Below are positions 18,602 through 27,512 of a stretch of 64,000 nt of DNA, piece by piece (positions within the stretch are counted from its first letter, which is position 1; each line of letters begins with the position of its first letter). The DNA is from Microcoleus vaginatus WJT46-NPBG5 (GTDB taxonomy: Bacteria > Cyanobacteriota > Cyanobacteriia > Cyanobacteriales > Oscillatoriaceae): positions 186,001 through 250,000 of the forward strand of contig JAHHHM010000002.1 in the NCBI GenBank assembly GCA_019359355.1, read 5' to 3'. The notes under the pieces are model-generated. The model searched no databases, was not told where the DNA came from, and was given only the letters and a program-made list of their open reading frames with translations. The translations under genes and the position numbers were made by a program.

Positions 18602-19342
18602 TCACTTCATGAGTACCCGTTCTGGTTGAATCTGTGTGATCGCTTCATCCAGAGGTAACGTGCGGATACTGTACTGAAACACATTGACTTGATAAACTTT
18701 GCGATGGGTGATGTCAACGCCGGTTAACCAACCACTGAGGGGATGATAAGCGCCGGTGTCGATATCAAGCCATCCCTGCCCTTGAGCCAGTTCGCCGGCA
18801 GCTACGCCCGGTAAGGTAAACGTGATTGTGTGGCCGGTGATGATCAGTTTATCGGGAAAGTAAGGTTTAGTGCTGCGGTGGAATTCATCGCGTATCCAGC
18901 AAAATTGCTCAGGCGTTTGTTTTTCTAAGGAGAGATTGGGATCAACGCCGGCATGGACTAACCAGATATCGCCCAAGTCCAGGTAAATCGGCAGTGTCCG
19001 CATCCATTCCAAATGAGCCATTGGAATGCCGGCTTTTCCGTAACTCGCCATCGTTGCCCGCCCCCCACTGTAAAGCCATGCCGCCAAAGCCGGATTATTC
19101 TGGCGTCCATTTGGGAAGGAATCGAGTAACAGTTGTTCATGGTTACCCAAAACGCACCCATAGCCACTTTGTCGCACAAACTCCACAACATCAGCGCTTT
19201 GAGGCCCGCGATCAATTAAGTCCCCCAAGAAATAAACCTGATCGTCCGCTCCAGGGGCAATTGCATCCAACAGAACCATCAGACCATCGTAATGGCCATG
19301 TACATCGCCAATAAAAATGCGTCGGTGGGTTATATCGCTCAT
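18602..19342 (-). CDS. PPP-family metallophosphatase (serine/threonine phosphatase or Ap4A-hydrolase type)
   Basis: This 246-aa protein shows all metal-binding motifs of the calcineurin-like fold: GDVHGHYD (about 12), GDLIDRGPQS (about 41), GNHEQ (about 65), then later LVHAG and ITGHT. The spacing fits the PPP group that includes bacterial PrpA-like protein phosphatases and ApaH. Substrate cannot be settled from motifs. It is cytoplasmic, convergent with the M48 gene. Confidence 0.88.
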   Translation of the reverse strand: MSDITHRRIFIGDVHGHYDGLMVLLDAIAPGADDQVYFLGDLIDRGPQSADVVEFVRQSGYGCVLGNHEQLLLDSFPNGRQNNPALAAWLYSGGRATMASYGKAGIPMAHLEWMRTLPIYLDLGDIWLVHAGVDPNLSLEKQTPEQFCWIRDEFHRSTKPYFPDKLIITGHTITFTLPGVAAGELAQGQGWLDIDTGAYHPLSGWLTGVDITHRKVYQVNVFQYSIRTLPLDEAITQIQPERVLMK

Positions 19343-19454
19343 TAAAAAAAGTCTCTGGCTAAAAACAGGGGGTAGCGCTTCGGGGTAACGCTACAGTCCC
19401 CAGCTAAGTGAATCTGCAAGCGATAACTGGGGCTTAATTTAATTGTAGGCTTCC

Positions 19455-20180
19455 CTACTGTGTGAGGGCACGCATAAAACTCTTAAGTGTTGAGAGAAAA
19501 TTTTGACGTTTAGGTTGAGGGGGCTGTTCTTGCGAGCCTGGCGAGCCAGTGGCTTGGGCTAGAATTTGCTCTAAGGCATCTCCCATCGGCTTGTCGGCTG
19601 TCTCAGAAACCAGGTGGAAAGTCTCATCGGCTTCCAGCCAAACCTGCCAGGGGGAAGGATAACAGCGGAATAGCGTGGCTCCCTCTAAGGGTCTGATGTA
19701 GTAACAAGATTCGAGCGAGTTGAGGAAACGCTCTCTGAGGTTGCGCCCAGCAACGCCAATGCCGACAGCACCAATATTTTCCATCCGGGGCAGCAACAGC
19801 ACAACCGGGCGATCATCGGCTTCTTGGCACATTTTCTCAAGTTCGTTCACTTCGACTGAGGAAGGCTCCACAAACAGGAACGCTTCGTCACCCGGTTGCA
19901 TTTGCCCTTTAATTTCGCTCATGCCGCGCACGACAAAAGGCGTCTCGCCCCAGTCCCGACGGGCTAGGGCGGCGGCACCGGCATCAGGGAAATAAACTTT
20001 CAGATGCTCACCAAAATCTTCTGCCAGCGCCGGGATAAATTTTTCAGCAATGGGCTGGACTTTAAGTTCTGGAATCACGATTTCAACTTGCAGCCGGCGG
20101 AGTCCATCAGCGATCGCGGCTTTCGTCGCGGCTTGCGCTTGGGTGATCGCTTCATCTAAATCCTTGGGAATTGCAGCCAT
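19455..20180 (-). CDS. DUF1995 family protein
   Basis: This 241-aa protein begins IPKDLDEAITQAQAATKAA, typical of DUF1995, found in cyanobacteria and plastids (plant relatives include photosystem II assembly factors). Typical blocks are RLQVEIVIPELK, VYFPDAGAAALA and the C-terminal YYIRPLEGATLFRCYPSPW. No membrane segment is seen. The tail is a basic, Gln/Pro-rich linker and helix. A thylakoid-related role is inference from the family. Confidence 0.88.
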   Translation of the reverse strand: MAAIPKDLDEAITQAQAATKAAIADGLRRLQVEIVIPELKVQPIAEKFIPALAEDFGEHLKVYFPDAGAAALARRDWGETPFVVRGMSEIKGQMQPGDEAFLFVEPSSVEVNELEKMCQEADDRPVVLLLPRMENIGAVGIGVAGRNLRERFLNSLESCYYIRPLEGATLFRCYPSPWQVWLEADETFHLVSETADKPMGDALEQILAQATGSPGSQEQPPQPKRQNFLSTLKSFMRALTQ

Positions 20181-20223
20181 CTTAATCTATTTAATGTTGG
20201 GGTTGATCGGTTAGCAGTGATGC

Positions 20224-21396
20224 CTAACAGCTAACAGCCAATTTTACTGGCATCAGCCGTTCCAGAACTTGCTTAAGTGCCATTGCCGTCCAGTCCACAT
20301 CTGCTTCTGTTGTCTCTCGTCCTAAGGTGAGGCGGATGGCAGCGGTGGCAGCCGGCTCGCTGTATCCCATTGCTAGCAGGACAGGGCTGGGGTTGAGCTT
20401 GCCGCTGCTGCAAGCCGATCCAGAACTTATGGCAATGCCGGCCATGTTGAGCTGGCGCACCAGCGTTCTGCCGGTGATCGGTTCTGAGGTGCAAGTGTTG
20501 GTGAGGCAAAAACTAAGGTGGTGGGGTAGCCGGTGCCAACGGTGGCCGGTTGGCACAAGGCCGGCAGTCCCCGCCATTTGATCAAACAAGCGATCGCGCA
20601 ACTGGATTAGCCGGGGAATCTCTGCCGTCATTTCTTGCTGCGCCAGCTCAGCCGCTATACCAAATCCCGCAATGGCCGGCACAGCTTGGGTTCCAGAGCG
20701 CAGCATAAATTCTTGGCCGCCCCCACTCAGTAACGGGACTAACTCAATGCCGGCGCGGACATAAAGGGCACCGGCTCCTTGAGGGCCATAAATTTTATGG
20801 CTGGAAAGCGAGAGTAAATCGACCGGCAACTGTTTCACATCCACCGGCAAGCGACCGGCAACTTGAACCGCATCCGTGTGAAATAGCGCCCCATGAGCGC
20901 GGGTGATCTCGCCTAGCACCTGAATCGGTTGCAGGGTTCCCACTTCGCTTTGGCCATAGATCACGGACACCAAAACTGTATTCGGGCGCAGAGCATCTTT
21001 TAAATCCCTCGGATCAATACGTCCTTGAGCATCCACCGGCAGCCGGCTCACTTGCCACCCCCACTGCTCTAATAAAGCTGCCGGTGCCGTCACCGCTGAA
21101 TGCTCCACGTTGGAAATGATCAGATGCTGAGGCGTTTTGTAGCGTCTGGCAACCCCCAAAATCGCCAAATTGTTGGCCTCCGTGCCGCCAGAAGTAAAAA
21201 TAATTGAATCTGGGGAAGGCGCATTCAGCAGGCCGGCCACTTGGTTTCTGGCCATTTCCACCACCGTTGCGGCTCTTTGCCCCCATTCGTGGATGCTGGA
21301 GGGATTGCCCCACTGTTGAGTCAGGGCATTTTGCATAGCGACGATCGCCTCTGAGCGCGGCGGGGTTGTGGCGCTGTAATCCAAATAAATTTGCAT
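20224..21396 (-). CDS. Cysteine desulfurase (NifS/IscS-like)
   Basis: This 390-aa PLP enzyme releases sulfur from cysteine for Fe-S cluster and other sulfur pathways. It has the fold-type I start IYLDYSATTP, the SGGTEANN block, NVEHSAV, the HTDAVQ block, the PLP lysine in SLSSHKIYGPQG, and the catalytic cysteine loop SSGSACSSG. The long cysteine loop puts it in group I. It lies 43 bp downstream of nothing in operon; the DUF1995 gene follows after 43 bp and may be co-transcribed. Confidence 0.93.
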   Translation of the reverse strand: MQIYLDYSATTPPRSEAIVAMQNALTQQWGNPSSIHEWGQRAATVVEMARNQVAGLLNAPSPDSIIFTSGGTEANNLAILGVARRYKTPQHLIISNVEHSAVTAPAALLEQWGWQVSRLPVDAQGRIDPRDLKDALRPNTVLVSVIYGQSEVGTLQPIQVLGEITRAHGALFHTDAVQVAGRLPVDVKQLPVDLLSLSSHKIYGPQGAGALYVRAGIELVPLLSGGGQEFMLRSGTQAVPAIAGFGIAAELAQQEMTAEIPRLIQLRDRLFDQMAGTAGLVPTGHRWHRLPHHLSFCLTNTCTSEPITGRTLVRQLNMAGIAISSGSACSSGKLNPSPVLLAMGYSEPAATAAIRLTLGRETTEADVDWTAMALKQVLERLMPVKLAVSC

Positions 21397-21503
21397 GATT
21401 TCTATGCGCGGTAGAATGCGAGGGCTGCACAGGCTGCCTCTTTTTCAGCATATAGCTGCTAGAGTCGGTGAGGCTACTTTCTCAACAAATCAGAGGCAGC
21501 CGG

Positions 21504-21650
21504 TGCCCAATGCCCAATGCCCAATGCCCAATGCCCAATGCCCAATGCCCATACCTTTAGGTTGGCGCAGCCTTGCCCAATGCCCAATGCCCATACCTTT
21601 AGGTTGGCGCAGCCTTGCCCAATGCCCAATGCCCAATCCCCAATCCCCCT
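21504..21650. repeat. Heptanucleotide tandem repeat (STRR-like) with an embedded larger duplication
   Basis: TGCCCAA is repeated in tandem five to six times from 21504. Then a segment of about 46 bp (containing ACCTTTAGGTTGGCGCAGCC plus two or three heptamers) occurs twice, and the end drifts to TCCCCAA. Short tandemly repeated heptamers are a known class of cyanobacterial intergenic repeat. It lies between the cysteine desulfurase and the small zinc-binding gene and is non-coding on both strands. Confidence 0.9.
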
Positions 21651-22050
21651 AACTTCCCGGCTTACAAACGTTGTACTCTTCGTGAGAAAGCACTTCTTCA
21701 GGAACCAAAAAAGTCCCGCAGTCACGGCATAACATCCGGTAGTTGCGGGTTACAGGGATACTGATGATGAAGCGATCGTGGCGCAGGCGCTTGCCCCCAA
21801 ATTCTCTATAATTTCGGCTGGTCATCAAGCCGGCGATGATAGCGCGTGCCTTGACCACCACATGGTCAGGCAGATTTCTCAGATCGATTGGATCTTCGGC
21901 AAATGACGCCTCCCACTCCTGTTTTCTTTCTTGTTTTTCCGCACGTGCTCGGTCATGTTTTTCCCGTGCCGTCCGTACTTGGGCGCACCGATGACACACT
22001 TGACCATACCCCTGATGTCCACACAGAAATGTCTTCTTTCTTCTTGGCAT
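21649..22050 (-). CDS. Small protein with two cysteine/histidine zinc-binding clusters
   Basis: This 133-aa protein is read from ATG 22050 ([12 protein letters not shown]); an in-frame extension to 22110 is possible and no ribosome site decides. An N-terminal cluster [17 protein letters not shown] and a C-terminal cluster MLCRDCG...SHEEYNVC give two zinc-ribbon-like halves around a charged helix. It is basic and probably binds nucleic acid. No named family is recognised. Confidence 0.75.
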   Translation of the reverse strand: MPRRKKTFLCGHQGYGQVCHRCAQVRTAREKHDRARAEKQERKQEWEASFAEDPIDLRNLPDHVVVKARAIIAGLMTSRNYREFGGKRLRHDRFIISIPVTRNYRMLCRDCGTFLVPEEVLSHEEYNVCKPGS

Positions 22051-22483
22051 AAAACAGTGGTGTTGGTTCAGACCCACACCCCTGTAAAATTGCCGCTGCT
22101 CTAGAGACACTTGGCGTCATCAAGACAGCTGGACAAGACGTGCAATCTGCCCCATCGCTGAGAGTTCATACTTCATAAGTTTGATCTTACTTTAACTTTT
22201 TGATCGCTGTTATGTTGAAAAATCTTTTTGGTTGGGTGTGGGGAAGTGGGAAGCGCGAACTTTTGGGAAGCCTAGCGAAAGCCTTTTGAGTGGGGGATTG
22301 CGGCTATTTTGTCAACTCTGTTATTTAAAAATCATTGCGAATGCTAACCGATGATTGTCTGTTAGCAAGTTCGGTTGATTAATGATTTCGTTGAATAAAT
22401 TTTCCAAAGGTGAAAGCTCATCCTATTATAAGGTTTATGAGTTTGATATTTTGGAAAATCTCAATTTAAAATCAATAGGGCCT
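22051..22483. other. Divergent intergenic region before the PLD lipoprotein gene
   Basis: The region contains no repeat or RNA that I recognise. The first 34 codons of the longer reading of the PLD gene (ATG 22382) lie here and may instead be its leader. Confidence 0.4.
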
Positions 22484-24172
22484 GTGCGGATACTTTCCTC
22501 AACTCATTGGCGTTTAAGCTATGTTTTTGTACTAGCACTGACTCTCCCTGCTTGTAAAGGCCGGCAGTCTCAACCGCAGCGACTGGCACCTCTGCCGCAA
22601 GATGCTTTTGTTCAGGTTTATTTCAATCACTCACAAACGGCTGAGTATACTGAGCCTTATCGGCATTACCAGCGTGCCGGTGATGATTTAGAACGGTTAA
22701 TTGTCGATACCATTGCTAACGCTCGTTTGACATTGGATGTTGCGGTTCAGGAGTTGCGCTTACCTGAAATTGCTAAAGCGATTGTTGAGCGCCACAAAGC
22801 TGGTGTGAAGGTGAGATTAATTCTGGAAAATAACTATAGCCGGCCTTGGAGTACGTTCACACCCGCCGAAGTCAAACAACTGTCAGAACGGGAGAGTGAT
22901 CGCTATAGCGAATTTCGGCGTTTAGTTGATATCAACGGCGATAATGAGCTGAGTCCAGATGAAATTAAGCAAAGAGACGCTTTAGTTCTATTACGGGATG
23001 CCGGCATCGCGATCATTGATGATACAGCCGACGGTTCAAAAGGCAGCAATCTGATGCATCACAAATTTGTGATCGTTGATGGTGCAGCAGTCATTCTCAC
23101 TTCAGCGAATTTTACGAGTAGTGATATTCATGGAGATTTTAAATCGGCTGATAGTCGAGGCAATGCAAATAATTTACTAAAAATTGATAGTTCTGAGGTG
23201 GCTGCTTTATTTACTCAAGAATTTAATCTAATGTGGGGCGATGGGCCGGCAGGTAAATTAGATAGTAAATTTGGGGTCAAAAAACCGTTTCGACCGGCAC
23301 GGCAAGTTCAGTTAGGTCAAACAACAATTGCAGTGCAATTTTCTCCCGTCTCTAAAAGCGTCCCTTGGAACCAAAGCCCTAATGGATTTATCGGCAAAAC
23401 ATTAGGTGCGGCAAGTCAATCAATTAATCTGGCTTTGTTTGTATTTTCCGAACAGAAACTTGCCAATATTATTGAAGCTTCCTACCAGCAAGGCGTCGAA
23501 GTTCGGGCGTTAATTGATTCGAGTTTTGCTCATAGAAGTTATAGCGAGGGGTTGGATATGATGGGGGTTGCTCTGGGTGATAATTGCAAATATGAACCCA
23601 ACAACCGACCCTGGCAAAATCCCATTACAACGGTTGGGGTGCCGATGTTGCCACCTGGAGATTTGTTGCACCACAAATTTGCCGTTGTGGATGATACAAC
23701 GACAATTGCCGGTTCGCATAATTGGAGTGATGCGGCTAACACCGGCAACGATGAAACCGTATTGGTGGTTCAAAGTCCGACAGTTGCCGCCCATTTTAAG
23801 CGGGAATTTGAACGACTTTATGCCGGCGCTCAGTTGGGGGTGCCGGTGATAATTCAGCGAAGAGTGCAGGCGCTACAGCAACAGTGTGTGCCGGCTGTTG
23901 CCTCCCAAAATCTCTCACAAGGCAAGCCGGTTCCTTCAGGTTCTCCACCGGCTATTAGCCCACAAAATAAGACTCAAACTGCACAGCGAATCAATCTCAA
24001 CACAGCCACGCAGCAAGAATTAGAAGCACTGCCAGGAGTGGGGCCGAAATTAGCTCAGCAGATCGTCGCGGCGCGGCAGCAAAAACCGTTTACATCTGTT
24101 GAAGATTTGGACCGCGTGCCTGGAGTTGGCCCCAAAATGTTAGAGAAGTTGCGAGATCATGTTACTTGGTAA
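22484..24172 (+). CDS. Lipoprotein PLD-family nuclease with EF-hand-like loop and ComEA-type HhH tail
   Basis: I chose GTG 22484 (562 aa) because it places a proper lipoprotein signal at the N-terminus (basic MRILSSTHWR, then FVLALTLPAC); ATG 22382 would add 34 odd residues. Two PLD modules each keep an intact HKD motif: MHHKFVIVD (about 190) and LHHKFAVVD (about 394). Inside the first module, DINGDNELSPDE (about 149) matches an EF-hand calcium loop. The last 60 residues are a ComEA-like helix-hairpin-helix pair (INLNTATQQELEALPGVGP, then VPGVGPKMLEKL). The protein is probably an envelope-anchored, DNA-binding nuclease, perhaps calcium-dependent. Confidence 0.9.
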   Translation: MRILSSTHWRLSYVFVLALTLPACKGRQSQPQRLAPLPQDAFVQVYFNHSQTAEYTEPYRHYQRAGDDLERLIVDTIANARLTLDVAVQELRLPEIAKAIVERHKAGVKVRLILENNYSRPWSTFTPAEVKQLSERESDRYSEFRRLVDINGDNELSPDEIKQRDALVLLRDAGIAIIDDTADGSKGSNLMHHKFVIVDGAAVILTSANFTSSDIHGDFKSADSRGNANNLLKIDSSEVAALFTQEFNLMWGDGPAGKLDSKFGVKKPFRPARQVQLGQTTIAVQFSPVSKSVPWNQSPNGFIGKTLGAASQSINLALFVFSEQKLANIIEASYQQGVEVRALIDSSFAHRSYSEGLDMMGVALGDNCKYEPNNRPWQNPITTVGVPMLPPGDLLHHKFAVVDDTTTIAGSHNWSDAANTGNDETVLVVQSPTVAAHFKREFERLYAGAQLGVPVIIQRRVQALQQQCVPAVASQNLSQGKPVPSGSPPAISPQNKTQTAQRINLNTATQQELEALPGVGPKLAQQIVAARQQKPFTSVEDLDRVPGVGPKMLEKLRDHVTW

Positions 24173-24342
24173 GCTGACGCACAATAAATTAGGGTTTTAA
24201 ATGATAGTAATTCTACTAAATCAGTTGTCATATTTTTAACGAGCAAAATGCCGGCATTCCAAGCTTTTCTGATTGATGAGCATTCACAAATTACAGAAAA
24301 TTGCCATAGTCTTCTTAGCTGCTAACGGTAAAGCCCAACGAG

Positions 24343-24376
24343 CCTCAGCAGGGAGATTGTTCACCCCTGCTGAAGT
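24343..24376 (-). terminator. Hairpin downstream of the peptidoglycan-binding gene
   Basis: CAGCAGGG (24346-24353) pairs perfectly with CCCTGCTG (24365-24372). It lies just after the stop of the minus-strand gene at 24392. The following U tract is poor, so terminator function is uncertain. Confidence 0.4.
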
Positions 24377-24391
24377 TCGATAGCTCTCTAT

Positions 24392-24883
24392 TTAGCACTC
24401 AATTGGTGCAAAAATTTTGCTCAAGGCATACCACGTCCGAGCACCAACAATGCCATCAGCGACTAAACCGGCATTTGCCTGGAAACTGCGAACGGCGCTG
24501 TCAGTCATAAGGCCAAAATCACCGTCAATCAGGCCCGTGTATTGGCCAATAATTTGCAGGGTTTCCTGAACTGTCATGACTGCTTGACCTTTGCTTCCCC
24601 GTTGTAAAACCGGCATATTAATAGGAGATCCGGTGTACAGCGCTTGCCAAGTTAAATTCCCCACAATGCCATCGGGTTGGAGGAAGACGCGACGCTGAAA
24701 GGCTTTAACAAATTCTAAGGTTGCCGGTGTAAAGATCCCGTCAACCACAGGGCAGTAACCCCAGTGATTAAGGAGCTTTTGCAGTTCTACAACGGCGTCG
24801 CCTGTTGATCCGAGTACAAGGAGAGGCTTGTTGAGTTGAGCTGTGGCTTGGGCAGAAGAAGGTTGCTGATCAGTGAGTTGCAT
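24392..24883 (-). CDS. Protein with two peptidoglycan-binding (PG_binding_1) domains
   Basis: This 163-aa protein is read from ATG 24883; an upstream GTG at 24934 is the alternative and neither has a clear ribosome site. Two PG_binding_1 modules of about 60 residues are visible, each with the GxxGxxVxxLQ start and an LxxDGxxGxxTxxAL end (LVLGSTGDAVVELQKLLN and VLQRGSKGQAVMTVQETL). No catalytic domain or clear signal peptide is present. It probably binds peptidoglycan as an accessory protein. Confidence 0.85.
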   Translation of the reverse strand: MQLTDQQPSSAQATAQLNKPLLVLGSTGDAVVELQKLLNHWGYCPVVDGIFTPATLEFVKAFQRRVFLQPDGIVGNLTWQALYTGSPINMPVLQRGSKGQAVMTVQETLQIIGQYTGLIDGDFGLMTDSAVRSFQANAGLVADGIVGARTWYALSKIFAPIEC

Positions 24884-25185
24884 AGTTGTTTGGGTGGGTT
24901 GAATCTCTACACTTCCTAGATTAGGGGGCAACACCCCTGATCACCATCGCCCAAGCAGTCATCAGTTTGGAGGGTTTGACAATCCTCCGGTGAGTTCACC
25001 CATAGGGATGAGGGCGATCAGGAAGATGCAACAGTAAAGTGAGAAGCCGCTAAGTTCCAAGATTTTGAAATACTTAGAGATGCGGGTGTTCAATTACTTT
25101 GATCGCCCTTGCAGCGTGCGCTATGGGTGTAACAAAGCGCGAAAATAGTTAAGGTGTAAAGATGTGACCAGAAGGGAGAATCGCC

Positions 25186-25425
25186 ATGCCGCGAGAAATT
25201 ACAGACACTAAAGGTATTACCTGGACGTGTGTTCAGGCGTTTTCGGGTTTGTCAGATGAGTCAGAGAACCGCGCCGCAGCTCAGGTAAAAGGAAAAGACG
25301 ATGTCTATTGGGTTGTCTGCACGCCGAGTGGGGGCGCTCAATCGGTGCGGCTGGAGCTTCAAGGTGAATGGGAAAAATCTTATTCTGACGAAGCGTTACT
25401 GCGTGAAATTGAAGAATTAGGCTAG
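25186..25425 (+). CDS. Small conserved-looking hypothetical protein
   Basis: A 79-aa protein from ATG 25186 with a good GAAGGGAGA ribosome site. It contains GITWTCVQAFSGLS and VYWVVCTPSGGAQSVRLEL, and an acidic C-terminus. The compact alpha/beta look and clean start support a real gene. The family is not recognised. A terminator follows about 170 bp later. Confidence 0.7.
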   Translation: MPREITDTKGITWTCVQAFSGLSDESENRAAAQVKGKDDVYWVVCTPSGGAQSVRLELQGEWEKSYSDEALLREIEELG

Positions 25426-25596
25426 CTGTCGCAAGCTACACTTTTTTCAAATCACAAATGATTGGGCGGTAAAAAACAATATCGCCCGAATAGAAGATTA
25501 TTCAATTTTTGACATAAGAGTTTTGAAAAGGTTGTGCAGGTCAGAAAAATCTGTAACTTGAGAAATTGTCTCAAGTTTATATCTGTGAATTTAGAC

Positions 25597-25624
25597 AAGA
25601 GTGATTCCACTCTTATTTTTTTAA
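25597..25624 (+). terminator. Intrinsic terminator after the 79-aa gene
   Basis: AAGAGTG and CACTCTT form a 7-bp stem around ATTC, followed by ATTTTTTTT. Confidence 0.7.
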
Positions 25625-25719
25625 CTTAATAAAAAAGGTATTGTTAAAACGCCAAATAATTTGTTATTCAATAAAAACTAACTTATCGATAAAAAAGGTA
25701 TGATTAGCCAACTGTTAAG

Positions 25720-25818
25720 TTAAACACTTTCAATAGAAATACCGAAGCGCATCAATCCCAAAACTAAGAACTGCTTTGATAGTGCTTGCAAGGCAGCGTT
25801 AGGAACCAAGGCAGCCAT
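25720..25818 (-). CDS. Possible 32-aa small protein
   Basis: ATG 25818 opens a 32-codon frame with VPNAALQALSKQFLVLGLMR and RFGISIESV at the end. It is hydrophobic but lacks a clear ribosome site. It may be a real small protein, the tail of a lost gene, or chance. Confidence 0.25.
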   Translation of the reverse strand: MAALVPNAALQALSKQFLVLGLMRFGISIESV

Positions 25819-25958
25819 ATAAATTCACAAATTTCTATTGATGAGGCGGCATTGAGGTAGAAACTTTTATCAGATGGTTTTTTGCGACGTTATAGCCGGC
25901 TCATGACACTTATCGCACTGGCGGTAGTTTACCTTGCATTAGGGGAATATTAAGCAAA

Positions 25959-26090
25959 ATGCGCGATGTTTGTATTGCCATTCTCCCGTCTCTTCCCTAT
26001 GCCGGCATCCAAAAATCCCACCAGCCAGAGATGGTTTGGCGTGATCTTTGCCGGCACCCTCTGATTCAGCTCTATCGCCGCATGGCTTAG
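25959..26090 (+). CDS. Possible 43-aa small protein
   Basis: ATG 25959 opens 43 codons, with AGGGGA about 13 bases upstream. The sequence RDVCIAILPSLPYAG, then EMVWRDLCRHPLIQLYRRMA, looks protein-like. No family is recognised. It could be a genuine small gene or the end of a lost one. Confidence 0.3.
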   Translation: MRDVCIAILPSLPYAGIQKSHQPEMVWRDLCRHPLIQLYRRMA

Positions 26091-26193
26091 TGACAATACT
26101 CTAAATGGAACAATCCTGTGCAGCGTTGGATGTCTAGCTTGCTAGATTCAATCTAGCAATGACAAACTTCTACTTAAACATCAATCAATCATC

Positions 26194-26793
26194 ATGCCCA
26201 AAAACCCGGAACAACCAGCAGCCCGATTTCGCTCAGCCGCCGATTTTCCTAAAACAATCGAAAATGTTAGTAGCGATGAAGCCCGAAAAGTTTACGAGGA
26301 AATGAGATCGTGCTTGGTTTTCAGCAACCGCAGCCGCGCTCAATTACTTCGCCGGAATCAAGAACACAAACAATCTGCCCTCACCCTCAAAGCGGATGTT
26401 GAGCGCTTACATGGGTTTATTAACCAATTGGCTTTAGAAAAACACCAATTAGCTGACAATAACCAGTTCATTGTTTCTCAACTAGAGCAAGAAATGGGCA
26501 AAATGTCGAGTCATTTAAATGAACTCACCCAGGTTTTTGATGAGGTTTCTGATGTTCAAAGTGAATCTCAGACCCAGTGGGATTTTGTGAGTCTTCCTGG
26601 TCGATTTTTCAAATTCCTGCGAGCCGTTGGCACAATCGTTTCGTGGTGGAAGGAAGAAAACCCGACTGAAGCAATTAAGCCGGCATCTGCGCCCCAACTA
26701 CCCCCACAAAACAGCATTGAGGATGACCGCAAAGAACGGCCCCAAATGCATAGTGACCCCGCATCTGTAAATCGCTCTTTATTAGGTGATTAA
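26194..26793 (+). CDS. Hypothetical coiled-coil protein, first gene of a two-gene unit
   Basis: This 199-aa protein starts at ATG 26194. A central coiled coil (about 45-115; ALTLKADVERLHGFINQL) is followed by an amphipathic patch (FVSLPGRFFKFLRAVGTIVS, about 130-150) that may touch membrane. The tail is Pro-rich and disordered. The stop TAA is 2 bp before the next ATG, so translation is coupled. No family name is recognised. Confidence 0.75.
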   Translation: MPKNPEQPAARFRSAADFPKTIENVSSDEARKVYEEMRSCLVFSNRSRAQLLRRNQEHKQSALTLKADVERLHGFINQLALEKHQLADNNQFIVSQLEQEMGKMSSHLNELTQVFDEVSDVQSESQTQWDFVSLPGRFFKFLRAVGTIVSWWKEENPTEAIKPASAPQLPPQNSIEDDRKERPQMHSDPASVNRSLLGD

Positions 26794-26795
26794 AC

Positions 26796-27200
26796 ATGGG
26801 TAGAAAGCGAATTAATGACCTATTAGAACAACTTAAGGAAAATCAGCAAAAAGAACTGGAGAATGCGGCTGCTATTTTTACAGTTGCTAAAGTTGCTGTT
26901 AATGAATTGGAGCGGCAAGTTGTTCAGGAAACGCCCGATTTAAAAACTCCACTTGCTGCGCTGCCGGCAGCCCCATCCCTGACTGATAAAGCCGAGTTGC
27001 TAAGGCTTTACGGTTCTTATAATGGCTGCCGGCGTGCCGCTAAAGAGCGCGGGATTAAATTAAAAGGCTCACCAACTTGGAAGCAACTAGCCGCAGCATT
27101 TAGCTACGCTGAAGCGTTGAAGCTACTTGCAAAATCTTATATCGACTCTTACCCCAATTCAGAAATTAAAGGCATGACGATTGAGATAAAAATTGATTAG
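26796..27200 (+). CDS. Hypothetical protein, second gene of the two-gene unit
   Basis: This 134-aa protein starts 2 bp after the previous stop. Residues 1-45 are a charged helix (RINDLLEQLKENQQKELENA). The C-terminal half (about 65-120) has LLRLYGSYNGCRRAAKERGI and SPTWKQLAAAFSYAEAL, which resembles a small DNA-binding-like helical fold, but this is only a visual impression. The unit is likely an operon with a common task. Confidence 0.7.
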   Translation: MGRKRINDLLEQLKENQQKELENAAAIFTVAKVAVNELERQVVQETPDLKTPLAALPAAPSLTDKAELLRLYGSYNGCRRAAKERGIKLKGSPTWKQLAAAFSYAEALKLLAKSYIDSYPNSEIKGMTIEIKID

Positions 27201-27235
27201 CTACTTGAAAGTTTATTGAGTATAAACTATACAGA

Positions 27236-27320
27236 CTGCCGGCTCTCTGGGTTACGATTAGTAGAATCAAGGATAACTATTCGTTTGTGGTTAAAAGCAG
27301 CTCAGAGAGCAAGCCGGCAG
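27236..27320. repeat. Inverted repeat with 53-bp loop
   Basis: CTGCCGGCTCTCTG (27236-27249) is complementary to CAGAGAGCAAGCCGGCAG (27303-27320) apart from a 2-base bulge. It lies between the convergent two-gene unit and the CHAT gene, where it could act as a transcription barrier or belong to a short mobile repeat. Confidence 0.55.
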
Positions 27321-27512
27321 AAATTTAGCAAATTTAGAGTTGAAAATGCATCAAAAGGCACCTAAAGAAATCTGAATTAAAGCAGCAGCTCCTTTTTAAT
27401 AAAGGCTGGGGCAAGACGATGGAAAGTCTTGAAAAGCTGATTTTTTTTGCTTTCAGATAATTGTGGCATGAACTTGGAAGTATTAGGTGTTAATTGAAAA
27501 ATCTGTAAATCT

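Larger units (their letters stand above)
25426..26193. other. 768-bp intergenic region with a terminator and two tiny ORFs
   Basis: It holds a terminator, two short ORFs listed separately and a direct repeat ATAAAAAAGGTAT (near 25633 and 25690). Otherwise no gene or RNA is recognised. It separates the 79-aa gene from the two-gene unit at 26194. Confidence 0.5.

Noticed and set aside
21504-21650. Possible CRISPR array
   Set aside because: The unit is seven bases with no spacers, so it is an STRR-like repeat.
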